A DNA stretch of 62,130 bases from Bacteroidales bacterium (GTDB lineage Bacteria > Bacteroidota > Bacteroidia > Bacteroidales > UBA7960): NCBI GenBank assembly GCA_012521995.1, contig JAAYLH010000062.1, positions 1 through 62,130 on the forward strand, written 5' to 3'. The position numbers and the translations under genes are program-made. Each line of letters begins with the position of its first letter. The first letter of the stretch is position 1. Positions 54,542 to 62,130 of this stretch are shown here, one piece after another. The notes below the pieces were generated by a model. That model saw only the letters and a list, made by a program, of their open reading frames with translations, had not been told where the DNA came from and searched no databases.

Positions 54542-56092
54542 GTGAACAAAGATTTAATTATTGATTCCAACGCTTCCGAAGTTGTTATGGCGCTCCAGGA
54601 GGAGAAACTCCTGGTGGAACTCCACAAAGAGAGCAAGAATAACAACTTTTCGGTGGGCGACATTTACCTGGGAAAGGTCAAGAAGATCATCTCGGGGCTG
54701 AATGCCGCCTTTGTAGATGTGGGATACGAAAAGGATGCCTTTTTACATTACCTCGACCTGGGCAGCCAGGTCAACTCTCTGAACAAATACACCAAACTGG
54801 CCATGGCGGGAAAAACCCGGGTGCTTCCCATGGAAAACTTCATTCTCGAGAAAGAGATAGAGAAGACCGGGAAGATCACCAGCGTGTTGACTGCCAACCA
54901 GCCTGTGCTTGTTCAGATTGCAAAAGAACCCATTTCAACAAAGGGGCCGCGCATCACCAGCGAGATCTCGCTGGCCGGCCGCTACCTCGTGCTGGTACCC
55001 TTCTCCGACCGTATTTCCGTGTCGCAGAAGATCCAGAGCAACGAAGAGAAGAACCGCCTGAAAAGGCTCGTGCAAAGCATCAAACCAAAGAATTTCGGAG
55101 TCATTATCCGCACCAATTCTGAAGGCAAGATGGTAGCTGACCTCGACGCCGACCTCAACAACCTGGTGTCAAAATGGTACAGCATCGCTGAAAAACTTGC
55201 CAATGCCAAAGCTCCGCGTATTATCCTGGGCGAGCTTAACCGCTCATCAGCCATGCTGCGCGACCTCCTCAACGAGTCGTTCAACAACATCCACGTGAAC
55301 GACCCTACGATGTTCGAAGAACTCAGGGATTACATCAAAACAATCGCCCCCGGAAAACTTGACATCCTCAAGTTGTACAAAGGCAAACTCCCCATTTTCG
55401 AACATTTTGGCATTGAAAAACAGATCAAAGGCTCCTTTGGAAAGATCGTTTCCATCAAAAGCGGATCTTATCTGATCATTGAGCACACCGAAGCCCTGCA
55501 CGTCATTGATGTCAACAGCGGTCACCGCATGAACAGCGAAAACAGCCAGGAAGAAAACGCCCTGGATGTGAATCTGGAGGCCGCTGCCGAAATCGCCCGC
55601 CAGCTCAGGCTGCGCGATATGGGCGGGATCATCGTCATCGACTTCATCGATATGATGCAAGCAGGAAATCGACGTAAGCTCTATGAAAAAATGAAGGAAG
55701 AAATGAGCAAGGACCGTGCCAAGCACAACATCCTTCCTCCCAGCAAATTCGGCCTTGTTCAGATTACCCGTCAAAGAGTTCGATCCGAAACCAATGTGGA
55801 GATCCTCGAAAAATGTCCTACCTGCGAAGGTTCTGGGAAAATAAAACCCAGCATCATCCTCGTAGACGAAATCGAAAACAACCTCCGCTACCTGGTACAG
55901 GAGCAAAATGAAAAGTACCTGAGTCTGCGAATTCATCCCTACATCGCTGCATTCCTCACCAAAGGTCTCTTTTCAATTCAAATGAAATGGTTCTTTAAAT
56001 ACAGGAAATGGATAAAGATCATCCCAACCTTTTCGTATCAATTCCTGGAATACCGGTTTTTCAATAAACTGGACGACGAGATCAAGTTGTAA
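54542..56092 (+). CDS. rng: ribonuclease E/G family protein (RNase G)
   Basis: A 516-residue endoribonuclease that cleaves A/U-rich single-stranded RNA. There is an S1 domain near the N-terminus (NFSVGDIYLGKVKKIISGLNAAFVDVGYEKDAFLHY). The catalytic Mg-binding Asp323 (HVIDVNSGH) and Asp367 (IVIDFIDMM) are present, as is the Zn-link CPTC (Cys425, Cys428). The length is of RNase G; the RNase E C-terminal scaffold is absent. It starts with GTG at 54542, where the conserved N-terminus KDLIIDSNASEVVMAL begins. Confidence 0.95.
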   Translation: MNKDLIIDSNASEVVMALQEEKLLVELHKESKNNNFSVGDIYLGKVKKIISGLNAAFVDVGYEKDAFLHYLDLGSQVNSLNKYTKLAMAGKTRVLPMENFILEKEIEKTGKITSVLTANQPVLVQIAKEPISTKGPRITSEISLAGRYLVLVPFSDRISVSQKIQSNEEKNRLKRLVQSIKPKNFGVIIRTNSEGKMVADLDADLNNLVSKWYSIAEKLANAKAPRIILGELNRSSAMLRDLLNESFNNIHVNDPTMFEELRDYIKTIAPGKLDILKLYKGKLPIFEHFGIEKQIKGSFGKIVSIKSGSYLIIEHTEALHVIDVNSGHRMNSENSQEENALDVNLEAAAEIARQLRLRDMGGIIVIDFIDMMQAGNRRKLYEKMKEEMSKDRAKHNILPPSKFGLVQITRQRVRSETNVEILEKCPTCEGSGKIKPSIILVDEIENNLRYLVQEQNEKYLSLRIHPYIAAFLTKGLFSIQMKWFFKYRKWIKIIPTFSYQFLEYRFFNKLDDEIKL

Positions 56093-56208
56093 GGCTTGTT
56101 CAGAATGGCAGTGTGCATGATTCCTCTAAACAAAAACAGCGGGCTTGCACACTGCTTTTATTATTGGGCTTATTGATGTACCTTTGCATTCAGCTTTCAG
56201 CCCAGGGA

Positions 56209-56685
56209 ATGGATCCAAAACCTTCTGCCTCCGCATTGCTCTTTGAGGAATTCCTTGAAAAGGGACGGCGGTTTTGTGCCTATCGCGACCGCAGCACGAA
56301 GGAAACAGCCATTCGCCTGCATCAGTATGGCGCCAGCCCGGAACACTCCGACAGAATCCTCAGGGTCCTCGAAAGTGAAGGCTTCCTCAACGACGATCGC
56401 TTTGCCAAAGCGCTGGTCAGAGGCAAGTTTCGAAACAACCACTGGGGGCGCGTTCGCATCTTGCAGGAACTGAATCACCACCAGGTCAGGCCTGAAATCA
56501 TCCGGAATGCCCTGAGCGAGATCGACGAAAACGAGTACTTGAGTGCCCTGAAAGAACTTGCCGGGAAAAAGATGGCCGGCATCAAGGAACAGAATGATTT
56601 CATTGCCAAGGGAAAGACGGCACAGCATTGCATCGGGAAAGGCTTTGAACCTGACCTGGTATGGAAAATCGTTAATGAACTGTAA
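56209..56685 (+). CDS. recX: RecX-family regulatory protein
   Basis: A 158-residue RecX-type protein, made of three-helix repeats (RRFCAYRDRSTKETAIRLHQYG, ESEGFLNDDRFAKALVRGKFRNNHWGRVRILQELNHHQV) that modulate RecA filaments. The ATG at 56209 fits the family N-terminus; the frame is open further upstream but includes a hydrophobic stretch with no family counterpart. TACCTTTG at 56179-56186 is a plausible -7 box without a well-placed TTG. recA is not in the window. Confidence 0.88.
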   Translation: MDPKPSASALLFEEFLEKGRRFCAYRDRSTKETAIRLHQYGASPEHSDRILRVLESEGFLNDDRFAKALVRGKFRNNHWGRVRILQELNHHQVRPEIIRNALSEIDENEYLSALKELAGKKMAGIKEQNDFIAKGKTAQHCIGKGFEPDLVWKIVNEL

Positions 56686-56702
56686 ACCATAAAACATAAT
56701 CC

Positions 56703-57792
56703 ATGATTTATTCCGAAAACATCAAGGAACTGGATAAGCGGCTTGAAGCCCTGAGGAGGTTCCTTTGACATTGATGCCAAAAGAAACCAGGTAGAACAAC
56801 AACAAAAAACCAGCGAAAACCCCGACTTCTGGAATGACCCCAAGGAAGCCGAATCCATACTGAAGCAAACCAGCCTACTCAAGAAATGGACGGAAGCCTA
56901 CGATCATGCACTCCGCGAACTCGACGACCTGAAGGTCCTGTTCGACTTTTTTGAGGCTGAAGAAGCCACCGAGGCCGAAGTCGACAAACAGCACCAAAAA
57001 GCCCTCAGAACCATCGAAGATCTCGAATTCAGGAAAATGCTCAGCAAGGAGGAAGATCGCCTCAGCGCAATCCTGAACATCAATTCTGGCGCAGGGGGCA
57101 CCGAAAGCCAGGACTGGGCCGAGATGCTGATGCGCATGTACCTGCGCTGGGGTGAACGCAACGACTACAAGACTAAAGTGCTGGACCTGCAGGAAGGCGA
57201 TGGGGCCGGCATCAAAAGCGCTTCCATCGAATTCGAAGGAGATTTTGCCTTCGGATACCTTAAAGGCGAGAGCGGCGTGCACCGCATGGTGCGCCTTTCG
57301 CCCTTCGACTCGGCAAACCGCAGGCACACCTCCTTTGCCTCCGTGTATTCATACCCCATGATCGACGACAATATTACCATCGAGATCAACCCCGCCGACA
57401 TCACCTGGGATACTTTCCGCTCAAGCGGCCCGGGAGGGCAAAACGTCAACAAGGTGGAAACCGCCGTGCGCCTTTATCACGCCCCAAGCGGAATCGTCGT
57501 TGAATGCCAGGAGACCCGCTCCCAGGGACAGAACCGCGAGAAAGCCCTGACCATGCTCAAATCACAGCTTTACGAAATTGAACTCCGCAAAAAACGCGAA
57601 AAACTGGATGCCCTTGAAAGCACAAAGAAAAAAATTGAATGGGGCTCACAGATCCGCAACTATGTCTTCCACCCCTACAAATTGGTGAAGGATCTGCGCA
57701 CAGGGATCGAAACCTCAAACGTCCAGCTTGTCATGGACGGTGAAATTGATGATTTCATCAAAGCTTACCTGATTGAATTCGGGGAAGTGTAA
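56703..57792 (+). CDS. prfB: peptide chain release factor 2 with programmed +1 frameshift
   Basis: RF2 recognises UGA and UAA. The gene starts at ATG 56703 ([20 protein letters not shown]), meets an in-frame TGA as codon 22 (56766-56768), and continues in the +1 frame from 56767 to the stop at 57792, for 362 residues in all. The shift site is CTT TGA C, preceded by AGGAGG with exactly three bases between, the classic autoregulatory arrangement. The peptidyl-hydrolysis motif GGQ is residues 244-246, and the codon-recognition loop contains [13 protein letters not shown]. It follows recX by 17 bases. A simple frame reading shows only the part from 57037. Confidence 0.97.
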
Positions 57793-58163
57793 CAAAATAC
57801 CCCGATTACCCGCCCAAATACCCCTGAACGCATAGATGTTGACTGAATTATTATCTGCCCGTAAGTATGTCAGCATGTGAGACTTATGCAAAATTTAATT
57901 GTCTAACATGTTGTTTTTCAGCTGTTTATCTATTTTTTTCATATGTTAAAAACTGCATTCGACCGCATCCTTTTTCCTGTCAATAAGTTGAGGCCTATTG
58001 GTTAATAACTTTCGGCCTTTGTTAATAACCTACCCTGCGGGATAATAATTTTGTTTTTTAACTTCGCTTGTGAATCCCCCTTGAAATGCACTTCGGCTGC
58101 ATAACATTTTTTTGCCAAAGGGAGGAATTCCCCATAATAAAACGATAAAAATCAATACGTGCA
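57793..58163. other. 371-base leader region of nrdJ
   Basis: AT-rich and without a gene. GTTAATAAC occurs twice, at 58001-58009 and 58021-58029, exactly 20 bases apart. TAATTTTG at 58046-58053 is a good -7 box, with TTG at 58019-58021 giving a long 24-base spacer. No cobalamin riboswitch core or NrdR box was recognised. Confidence 0.6.
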
Positions 58164-60833
58164 ATGGAGAACAAATCTGCATTTTCGGATGCACAGAGCG
58201 AGATTGGACAGGAAATAGAGAATCAAAATCTGTACAACCAGGTGCTAGATCAGCGAAGCCGACCTGACTTGACGGAAGAACCCAAGCCAAGGTCAGGAGC
58301 GGAAGAGCCAGCCTTTCAGAAGTACGCTTTTGAAGAGGCTTTAAAAAAAACCACTGATTATTTCAGGGGCGACAGCCTGGCGGCGGGAGTATGGGTAAAC
58401 AAATACGCCCTGAAGGATTCCGACGGAAACCTTTACGAGCTAACCCCTGAAGATATGCATTGGCGCCTCGCCCGTGAACTGGCACGCATTGAGAAAAAGT
58501 ATCCCAAGCCCCTGGATGCTGAAACCATCTTTAAGGCCCTCGACCGATTTAAGTACATCGTTCCCCAGGGCAGCCCCATGGCCGGCATTGGAAACCCCTT
58601 TCAGATCGGATCCCTCTCCAACTGTTTTGTCATTGGCAATAAGGGCGATGCCGACTCCTACGGCGGCATCATGAAAGTGGATGAAGAGCAGGTTCAGTTG
58701 ATGAAACGCCGTGGTGGCGTGGGTCATGACCTCTCCCACATCCGCCCCAAAGGCAGCCCCGTTAAAAACAGTGCCCTGACTTCCACAGGCCTGGTGCCCT
58801 TTATGGAACGCTATTCCAACTCTACCCGTGAAGTGGCTCAAGACGGCCGCCGCGGAGCCCTCATGCTCACCGTCTCCGTCAAACACCCCGATGCCGAAAG
58901 TTTTATCGATGCCAAACTCGAGCAGGGAAAAGTGACAGGTGCCAACGTCTCGGTTAAGATCACCGACGAGTTTATGAATGCCGTCGTCAACCAGGAAGAC
59001 TTTGTTCAGCAGTATCCCATCCTGGGCAACGAACCCAAATACATCAAACGCATCAATGCAGGGGAATTGTGGAAGAAAATCGTCCACAATGCCTGGCGTT
59101 CTGCCGAACCGGGCATCCTCTTCTGGGATACCATATTGCGCGAATCGGTGCCCGACAGCTATGCCGACCTGGGCTTCCGCACCGTCTCCACCAACCCCTG
59201 CGGCGAAATACCCCTCTGCCCATACGACAGCTGCCGCTTGCTGGCCATCAACCTTTACAGCTATGTGAACCAGCCCTTCACCAGCAAGGCCGGTTTCGAC
59301 TATGGCTTGTTTAAAAACCACGTGGCCCTGGCACAGCGCATCATGGACGACATCATCGACCTGGAGCTGGAGAAAATTGACCGCATCATCGAAAAGATTG
59401 ATGCCGATCCGGAACTTGAAGAGGTCAAGCGCGTGGAAAAAGACCTGTGGATGAAGATCCGCCAGAAATGTATTGAAGGACGCCGCACTGGGATCGGCAT
59501 CACTGCCGAAGGCGATATGCTGGCTGCCCTGGGTTACCGCTACGGCACAGAGGAAGCCACCGCCTTCTCTGTCAATGTTCACAAAACCCTTGCCCTGGCC
59601 GCTTACCGCTCTTCTGTTGACCTGGCAGCCGACAGGGGGGCCTTCCCGATTTTCGACAACAAACGCGAGGAAAACAACCCCTTCATCCAGCGCCTGCGCG
59701 AAGCCGACCCCAAATTGTATGAAGACATGCTGGTGCATGGCCGCCGTAACATCGCCCTGCTGACAATCGCCCCCACAGGCAGCGTTTCCATCCTCACCCA
59801 AACTACCTCAGGCATCGAGCCCGTTTTTATGGTGGCCTACAAACGCCGCCGCAAGGTGAACCCAAACGACAAAAACGTCCATGTTGACTTCGTGGACGAA
59901 GTAGGCGACCATTGGGAAGAATACAATGTATTCCACCACAAATTCATTGAATGGATGAAGGCCAATGGCCACGACCAGGAGAAGCTGGCCCATATGAAGG
60001 AAAACGAACTCAACGATGTCATCCGACAGTCGCCTTTCTACAAGGCCACCGCCAATGATGTCGACTGGGTGGCTAAGGTAACGATGCAGGGTGCCGTCCA
60101 GAAATGGGTCGATCACTCCATCAGCGTCACCGTCAACGTGCCCAACAACGTCACAGAAGACCTGGTGGGCAAGATTTACCTCACCGGCTGGCAGAGTGGC
60201 TGCAAGGGCATCACCGTGTACCGCGACGGCTCGCGTTCGGGCGTCCTGGTTAAAGATACCAAGAAAGAGGACAAGCAGGAGTTCAGGGAAACCAACGCCC
60301 CAAAACGCCCCAAAATACTTGAGTGTGAAGTGGTGCGTTTCCACAACGACTCCGAGAAATGGCTGGCCGTGGTGGGCATCCTCAACGAACGCCCCTACGA
60401 GATCTTTACGGGTAAAGCCGAAGGATTTTACCTCCCCGCTTATGTTGACAAGGGCTGGGTGATCAAAAACCGAAACGAAAACGGCGAAAGCCGCTACGAT
60501 TTCCAGTTCCTCGACCGCGATGGATACAGGGTCACCATTGAAGGCCTCTCTCGTTCCTTCCACAAGGAATTCTGGAATTATGCCAAGCTGATCTCAGGCA
60601 TCCTGCGCCACGGCATGCCCCTGCCTTCCGTGGTCGATGTCATCGAAGACCTGAGTCTCGACAGTGATCACCTCCATACCTGGAAAAACGGCGTGGTACG
60701 TGCCCTTAAAAAGTTCATCGCCGATGGCACCAAAGCCCACGGACGCGTCTGCACCAAATGCAACCAGGAAAGCGTAATCTACCAGGAAGGCTGCCTCATC
60801 TGCACCACATGCGGCGAGAGCAAGTGCGGTTAA
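58164..60833 (+). CDS. nrdJ: adenosylcobalamin-dependent (class II) ribonucleotide reductase
   Basis: An 889-residue vitamin B12-dependent reductase that makes deoxynucleotides without oxygen dependence. SLSNCFVIGNKGD carries the first redox Cys; RRGGVGHDLSHIRPKGS and GRRGALMLTVSVKHPD follow; NPCGEIPLCPYDSCRLLAINL holds the radical Cys and catalytic Glu; and SVTVNVPNNVTEDLVGKIYLTGWQSGCKGITVYRDGSR is typical. The C-terminal tail has CTKCNQESVIYQEGCLICTTCGESKCG-type Cys pairs (CTKC, CLIC, CGESKC) for re-reduction. It ends sharing TTAA with the convergent nitroreductase. Confidence 0.96.
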   Translation: MENKSAFSDAQSEIGQEIENQNLYNQVLDQRSRPDLTEEPKPRSGAEEPAFQKYAFEEALKKTTDYFRGDSLAAGVWVNKYALKDSDGNLYELTPEDMHWRLARELARIEKKYPKPLDAETIFKALDRFKYIVPQGSPMAGIGNPFQIGSLSNCFVIGNKGDADSYGGIMKVDEEQVQLMKRRGGVGHDLSHIRPKGSPVKNSALTSTGLVPFMERYSNSTREVAQDGRRGALMLTVSVKHPDAESFIDAKLEQGKVTGANVSVKITDEFMNAVVNQEDFVQQYPILGNEPKYIKRINAGELWKKIVHNAWRSAEPGILFWDTILRESVPDSYADLGFRTVSTNPCGEIPLCPYDSCRLLAINLYSYVNQPFTSKAGFDYGLFKNHVALAQRIMDDIIDLELEKIDRIIEKIDADPELEEVKRVEKDLWMKIRQKCIEGRRTGIGITAEGDMLAALGYRYGTEEATAFSVNVHKTLALAAYRSSVDLAADRGAFPIFDNKREENNPFIQRLREADPKLYEDMLVHGRRNIALLTIAPTGSVSILTQTTSGIEPVFMVAYKRRRKVNPNDKNVHVDFVDEVGDHWEEYNVFHHKFIEWMKANGHDQEKLAHMKENELNDVIRQSPFYKATANDVDWVAKVTMQGAVQKWVDHSISVTVNVPNNVTEDLVGKIYLTGWQSGCKGITVYRDGSRSGVLVKDTKKEDKQEFRETNAPKRPKILECEVVRFHNDSEKWLAVVGILNERPYEIFTGKAEGFYLPAYVDKGWVIKNRNENGESRYDFQFLDRDGYRVTIEGLSRSFHKEFWNYAKLISGILRHGMPLPSVVDVIEDLSLDSDHLHTWKNGVVRALKKFIADGTKAHGRVCTKCNQESVIYQEGCLICTTCGESKCG

Positions 60834-61360
60834 GCCATCGTATTGGTCCAACCATTCAGATGAACCCTGTCGTGCTTGTAATGGGCATTACGGGGTTTTT
60901 TTTCGGCCGGATAACCTATAGAAACCAGTGTGACAGGCACAATCTCAGGTGGAATCCCAAACAGTTCACTGATGGCTTCCGTCCGTTCCTTGCGGGGATG
61001 AACGCCCAGCCACACCCCGCCCAGCCCCAGGGCTTCCACTCCTAGCAGCAGGTTCTGGGTAGCCGCCGAGCAAGCCTGCACCAGGTAGCTCTCCTCGCTT
61101 TCCAATCGGGTGTCGCCGCAAACTACCACCGCCAAAACAGCGCCCCTGAGCATTTGGGCATAGGGATGCCGGCACGATAGTTCGTCCAGCAAGTCCTTCC
61201 GGCTGACCACCACAAACTGCCACGGCTGGCGGTTGCGCGCCGAAGGCGCACTCATGGCCGCATCCAGCAGAAAATGCAATTGCCCCTTGGTTAGGGGCGA
61301 ACCCGGCTTATACAAGCGGATGCTGCGGCGGGTGAAAAGAATGTCAGCCTGTTGGTCCAT
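60830..61360 (-). CDS. nitroreductase-family flavoprotein
   Basis: A 176-residue NfsA/FRP-type nitroreductase using FMN. FTRRSIRLYKPGSPLTKGQLHFLLDAAMSAPSARNRQPW contains the phosphate- and FMN-binding Arg/Ser/Asn; ATQNLLLGVEALGLGGVWLGVHP and VSIGYPAEKKP follow. The natural electron acceptor is unknown. The ATG giving MDQQADILFTRRS was used. It is a single gene facing nrdJ. Confidence 0.9.
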   Translation of the reverse strand: MDQQADILFTRRSIRLYKPGSPLTKGQLHFLLDAAMSAPSARNRQPWQFVVVSRKDLLDELSCRHPYAQMLRGAVLAVVVCGDTRLESEESYLVQACSAATQNLLLGVEALGLGGVWLGVHPRKERTEAISELFGIPPEIVPVTLVSIGYPAEKKPRNAHYKHDRVHLNGWTNTMA

Positions 61361-61455
61361 AAAGAGAGTGTTTAAATATTTTTGCAAAAGAAGCGGAAAT
61401 CTGAAAATATCATCCCCTTCAGCATGCCTGAAAGCACTTTGGTGGCCTCAAAATC

Positions 61456-62130
61456 CTACTGCAGGTAGATCCACTCACCCACCCCTATGGGCAGGTTCAG
61501 CCCAAACCAAACAAACAGCAATATCAGCCACATAACAAACAGCACTATGGCATAGGGTATCAGCAGCGAAACAATAGTCCCGATGCCTATGTTCTTGTTG
61601 TACTTATGAATCCAGCCCAGCAGGAGCGGGAAATATACATAAAGCGGGGTCACGCAATTGGTGATGGAATCCCCTACACGGTACATCAACTGCACAAAGG
61701 CAGGGCTGTAATCAAGCTGGTAAAGCATGGGGATGAATACCGGGGCGAAGATGGCCCATTTCGCCGATCCGCTGCCCAGAAAAATATTCAGGACGGCCAC
61801 GATGATCATAAACAGGGTAAACATTACCGGCCCGGTCAGGCCCGAGGCCTTCAGCACCTCTGCTCCCTTGATGGCAAGGATGGTATCGAGGTTTGACCAA
61901 TAGAACAGGTTGATAAACTGGGCCACCACCAGCATCAGGACAATATAGCCCGAGAGATCCTTCATCCCCTGTTCCATAAGCTTGAGCACATCGTTCGATT
62001 TGCGGATGGAGCCCGTGGCTCTCCCATAGAAATAACCCGGAATGGCAAACATAAAAAACAGGATGGGCACCAGCCCCCTGAGAAAGGGCGATGGCACAAG
62101 CCCACCGGTTTCCACATTGCGCAGGGGCGC
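61456..62130 (-). CDS. AbgT-family transporter, C-terminal part
   Basis: The frame is open to the right edge, so the N-terminus is missing; 224 residues are visible. They form five or so membrane helices with FLGSGSAKWAIFAPVFIPML, MYRVGDSITNCVTPLYVYFPLLLGW and FFMFAIPGYFYGRATGS, which match the AbgT family (p-aminobenzoyl-glutamate or related drug/proton carriers). The most conserved hairpin, GSGSAKWA, is intact. The substrate is uncertain. Confidence 0.85.
   Translation of the reverse strand, partial: APLRNVETGGLVPSPFLRGLVPILFFMFAIPGYFYGRATGSIRKSNDVLKLMEQGMKDLSGYIVLMLVVAQFINLFYWSNLDTILAIKGAEVLKASGLTGPVMFTLFMIIVAVLNIFLGSGSAKWAIFAPVFIPMLYQLDYSPAFVQLMYRVGDSITNCVTPLYVYFPLLLGWIHKYNKNIGIGTIVSLLIPYAIVLFVMWLILLFVWFGLNLPIGVGEWIYLQ

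Noticed and set aside
56113-56208. Signal peptide on RecX (upstream extension of the frame)
   Set aside because: The hydrophobic stretch arises from intergenic sequence upstream of the ATG at 56209; RecX is cytoplasmic and the family N-terminus starts there.
57037-57792. Short release factor starting at 57037
   Set aside because: It is only the uninterrupted part of prfB; the real start is 56703 with a programmed +1 shift.
57793-58163. Cobalamin riboswitch before the B12-dependent reductase
   Set aside because: No B12-box-like core or four-way-junction arms could be recognised.
58440-59801. 453-codon minus-strand frame inside nrdJ
   Set aside because: It lies antisense to a fully conserved reductase; it is the usual mirror of codon bias (GC-rich third positions) and has no family motifs.

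Overview
The window is ordinary chromosome from a member of the Bacteroidota, most likely in or near the Bacteroidales/Marinilabiliales. The evidence is: promoters of the Bacteroidota sigma-A type (TTG, 19-20 bases, TAnnTTTG) in front of several genes; very few Shine-Dalgarno sequences; a GH97 glycosidase, an RprX/RprY two-component pair, a TonB with a conserved C-terminal domain, SPOR and FadL-like envelope proteins, and the tiny basic AURKAIP1/COX24-type protein beside an HU gene. I see no insertion sequence, prophage, CRISPR array or rRNA operon. There is one tRNA (Leu-CAA).

Layout. 1-4262: end of a membrane acyltransferase-like protein, a GH97 alpha-glucosidase lipoprotein, an OmpA-type lipoprotein and a beta-barrel. 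4754-10517: a Pif1/RecD-like helicase, pnuC, then leftward mutT-like/pth, rplY and prs. 10682-16598: tRNA-Leu, two small unknowns, Fe-superoxide dismutase, rprX-rprY, xseA-xseB. 16611-20219: a solitary MacB/FtsX-type permease with a probable sigma-54 promoter, and a tocopherol-cyclase-like protein. 20396-28413: the iron-sulfur assembly cluster sufB-C-D-S, a small membrane protein, sufE, a sufT-like gene, then gcvH, vanZ-like and tonB. 28645-36375: recG, a PanE-like reductase, a beta-barrel, a PAP2-like protein, rpoN and asnS. 36829-46721: an interrupted cyanophycinase plus a YfcC carrier, a coiled-coil lipoprotein, a glycosyltransferase, class II fructose-bisphosphate aldolase, a SPOR protein, proS, and a Tyr-rich/Pro-Arg-rich lipoprotein. 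46832-56685: FadL-like porin, zinc-ribbon protein, Nif3-like protein, lpxK, ssb, mutY, HU, COX24-like mini-gene, rng, recX. 56703-62130: prfB with its programmed +1 frameshift, the B12-dependent ribonucleotide reductase nrdJ, a nitroreductase and the end of an AbgT-type transporter.

Most genes are housekeeping. The unexplained structure lies between genes. Three intergenic sites, each just downstream of a terminator that ends a rightward envelope gene, carry sequence with an 11-bp period: twelve direct units at 4446-4577, a perfect 34-bp palindrome at 28557-28590, and a nine-unit inverted array at 48498-48596. They share ACGTCT/ACGTAG-type cores and look like one repeat family built on the helical pitch of DNA. 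Other regulatory signals are a three-fold, 10-bp-phased GTTAA repeat before rprXY, a candidate sigma-54 promoter with an inverted TGTCC/GGACA site before the orphan permease, and a 5' leader on the suf operon.

One gene looks broken: the cyanophycinase has an in-frame TAA directly followed by ATG, just after its nucleophile motif. All functional names come from reading the translated sequence and motifs by eye; no database search was possible.
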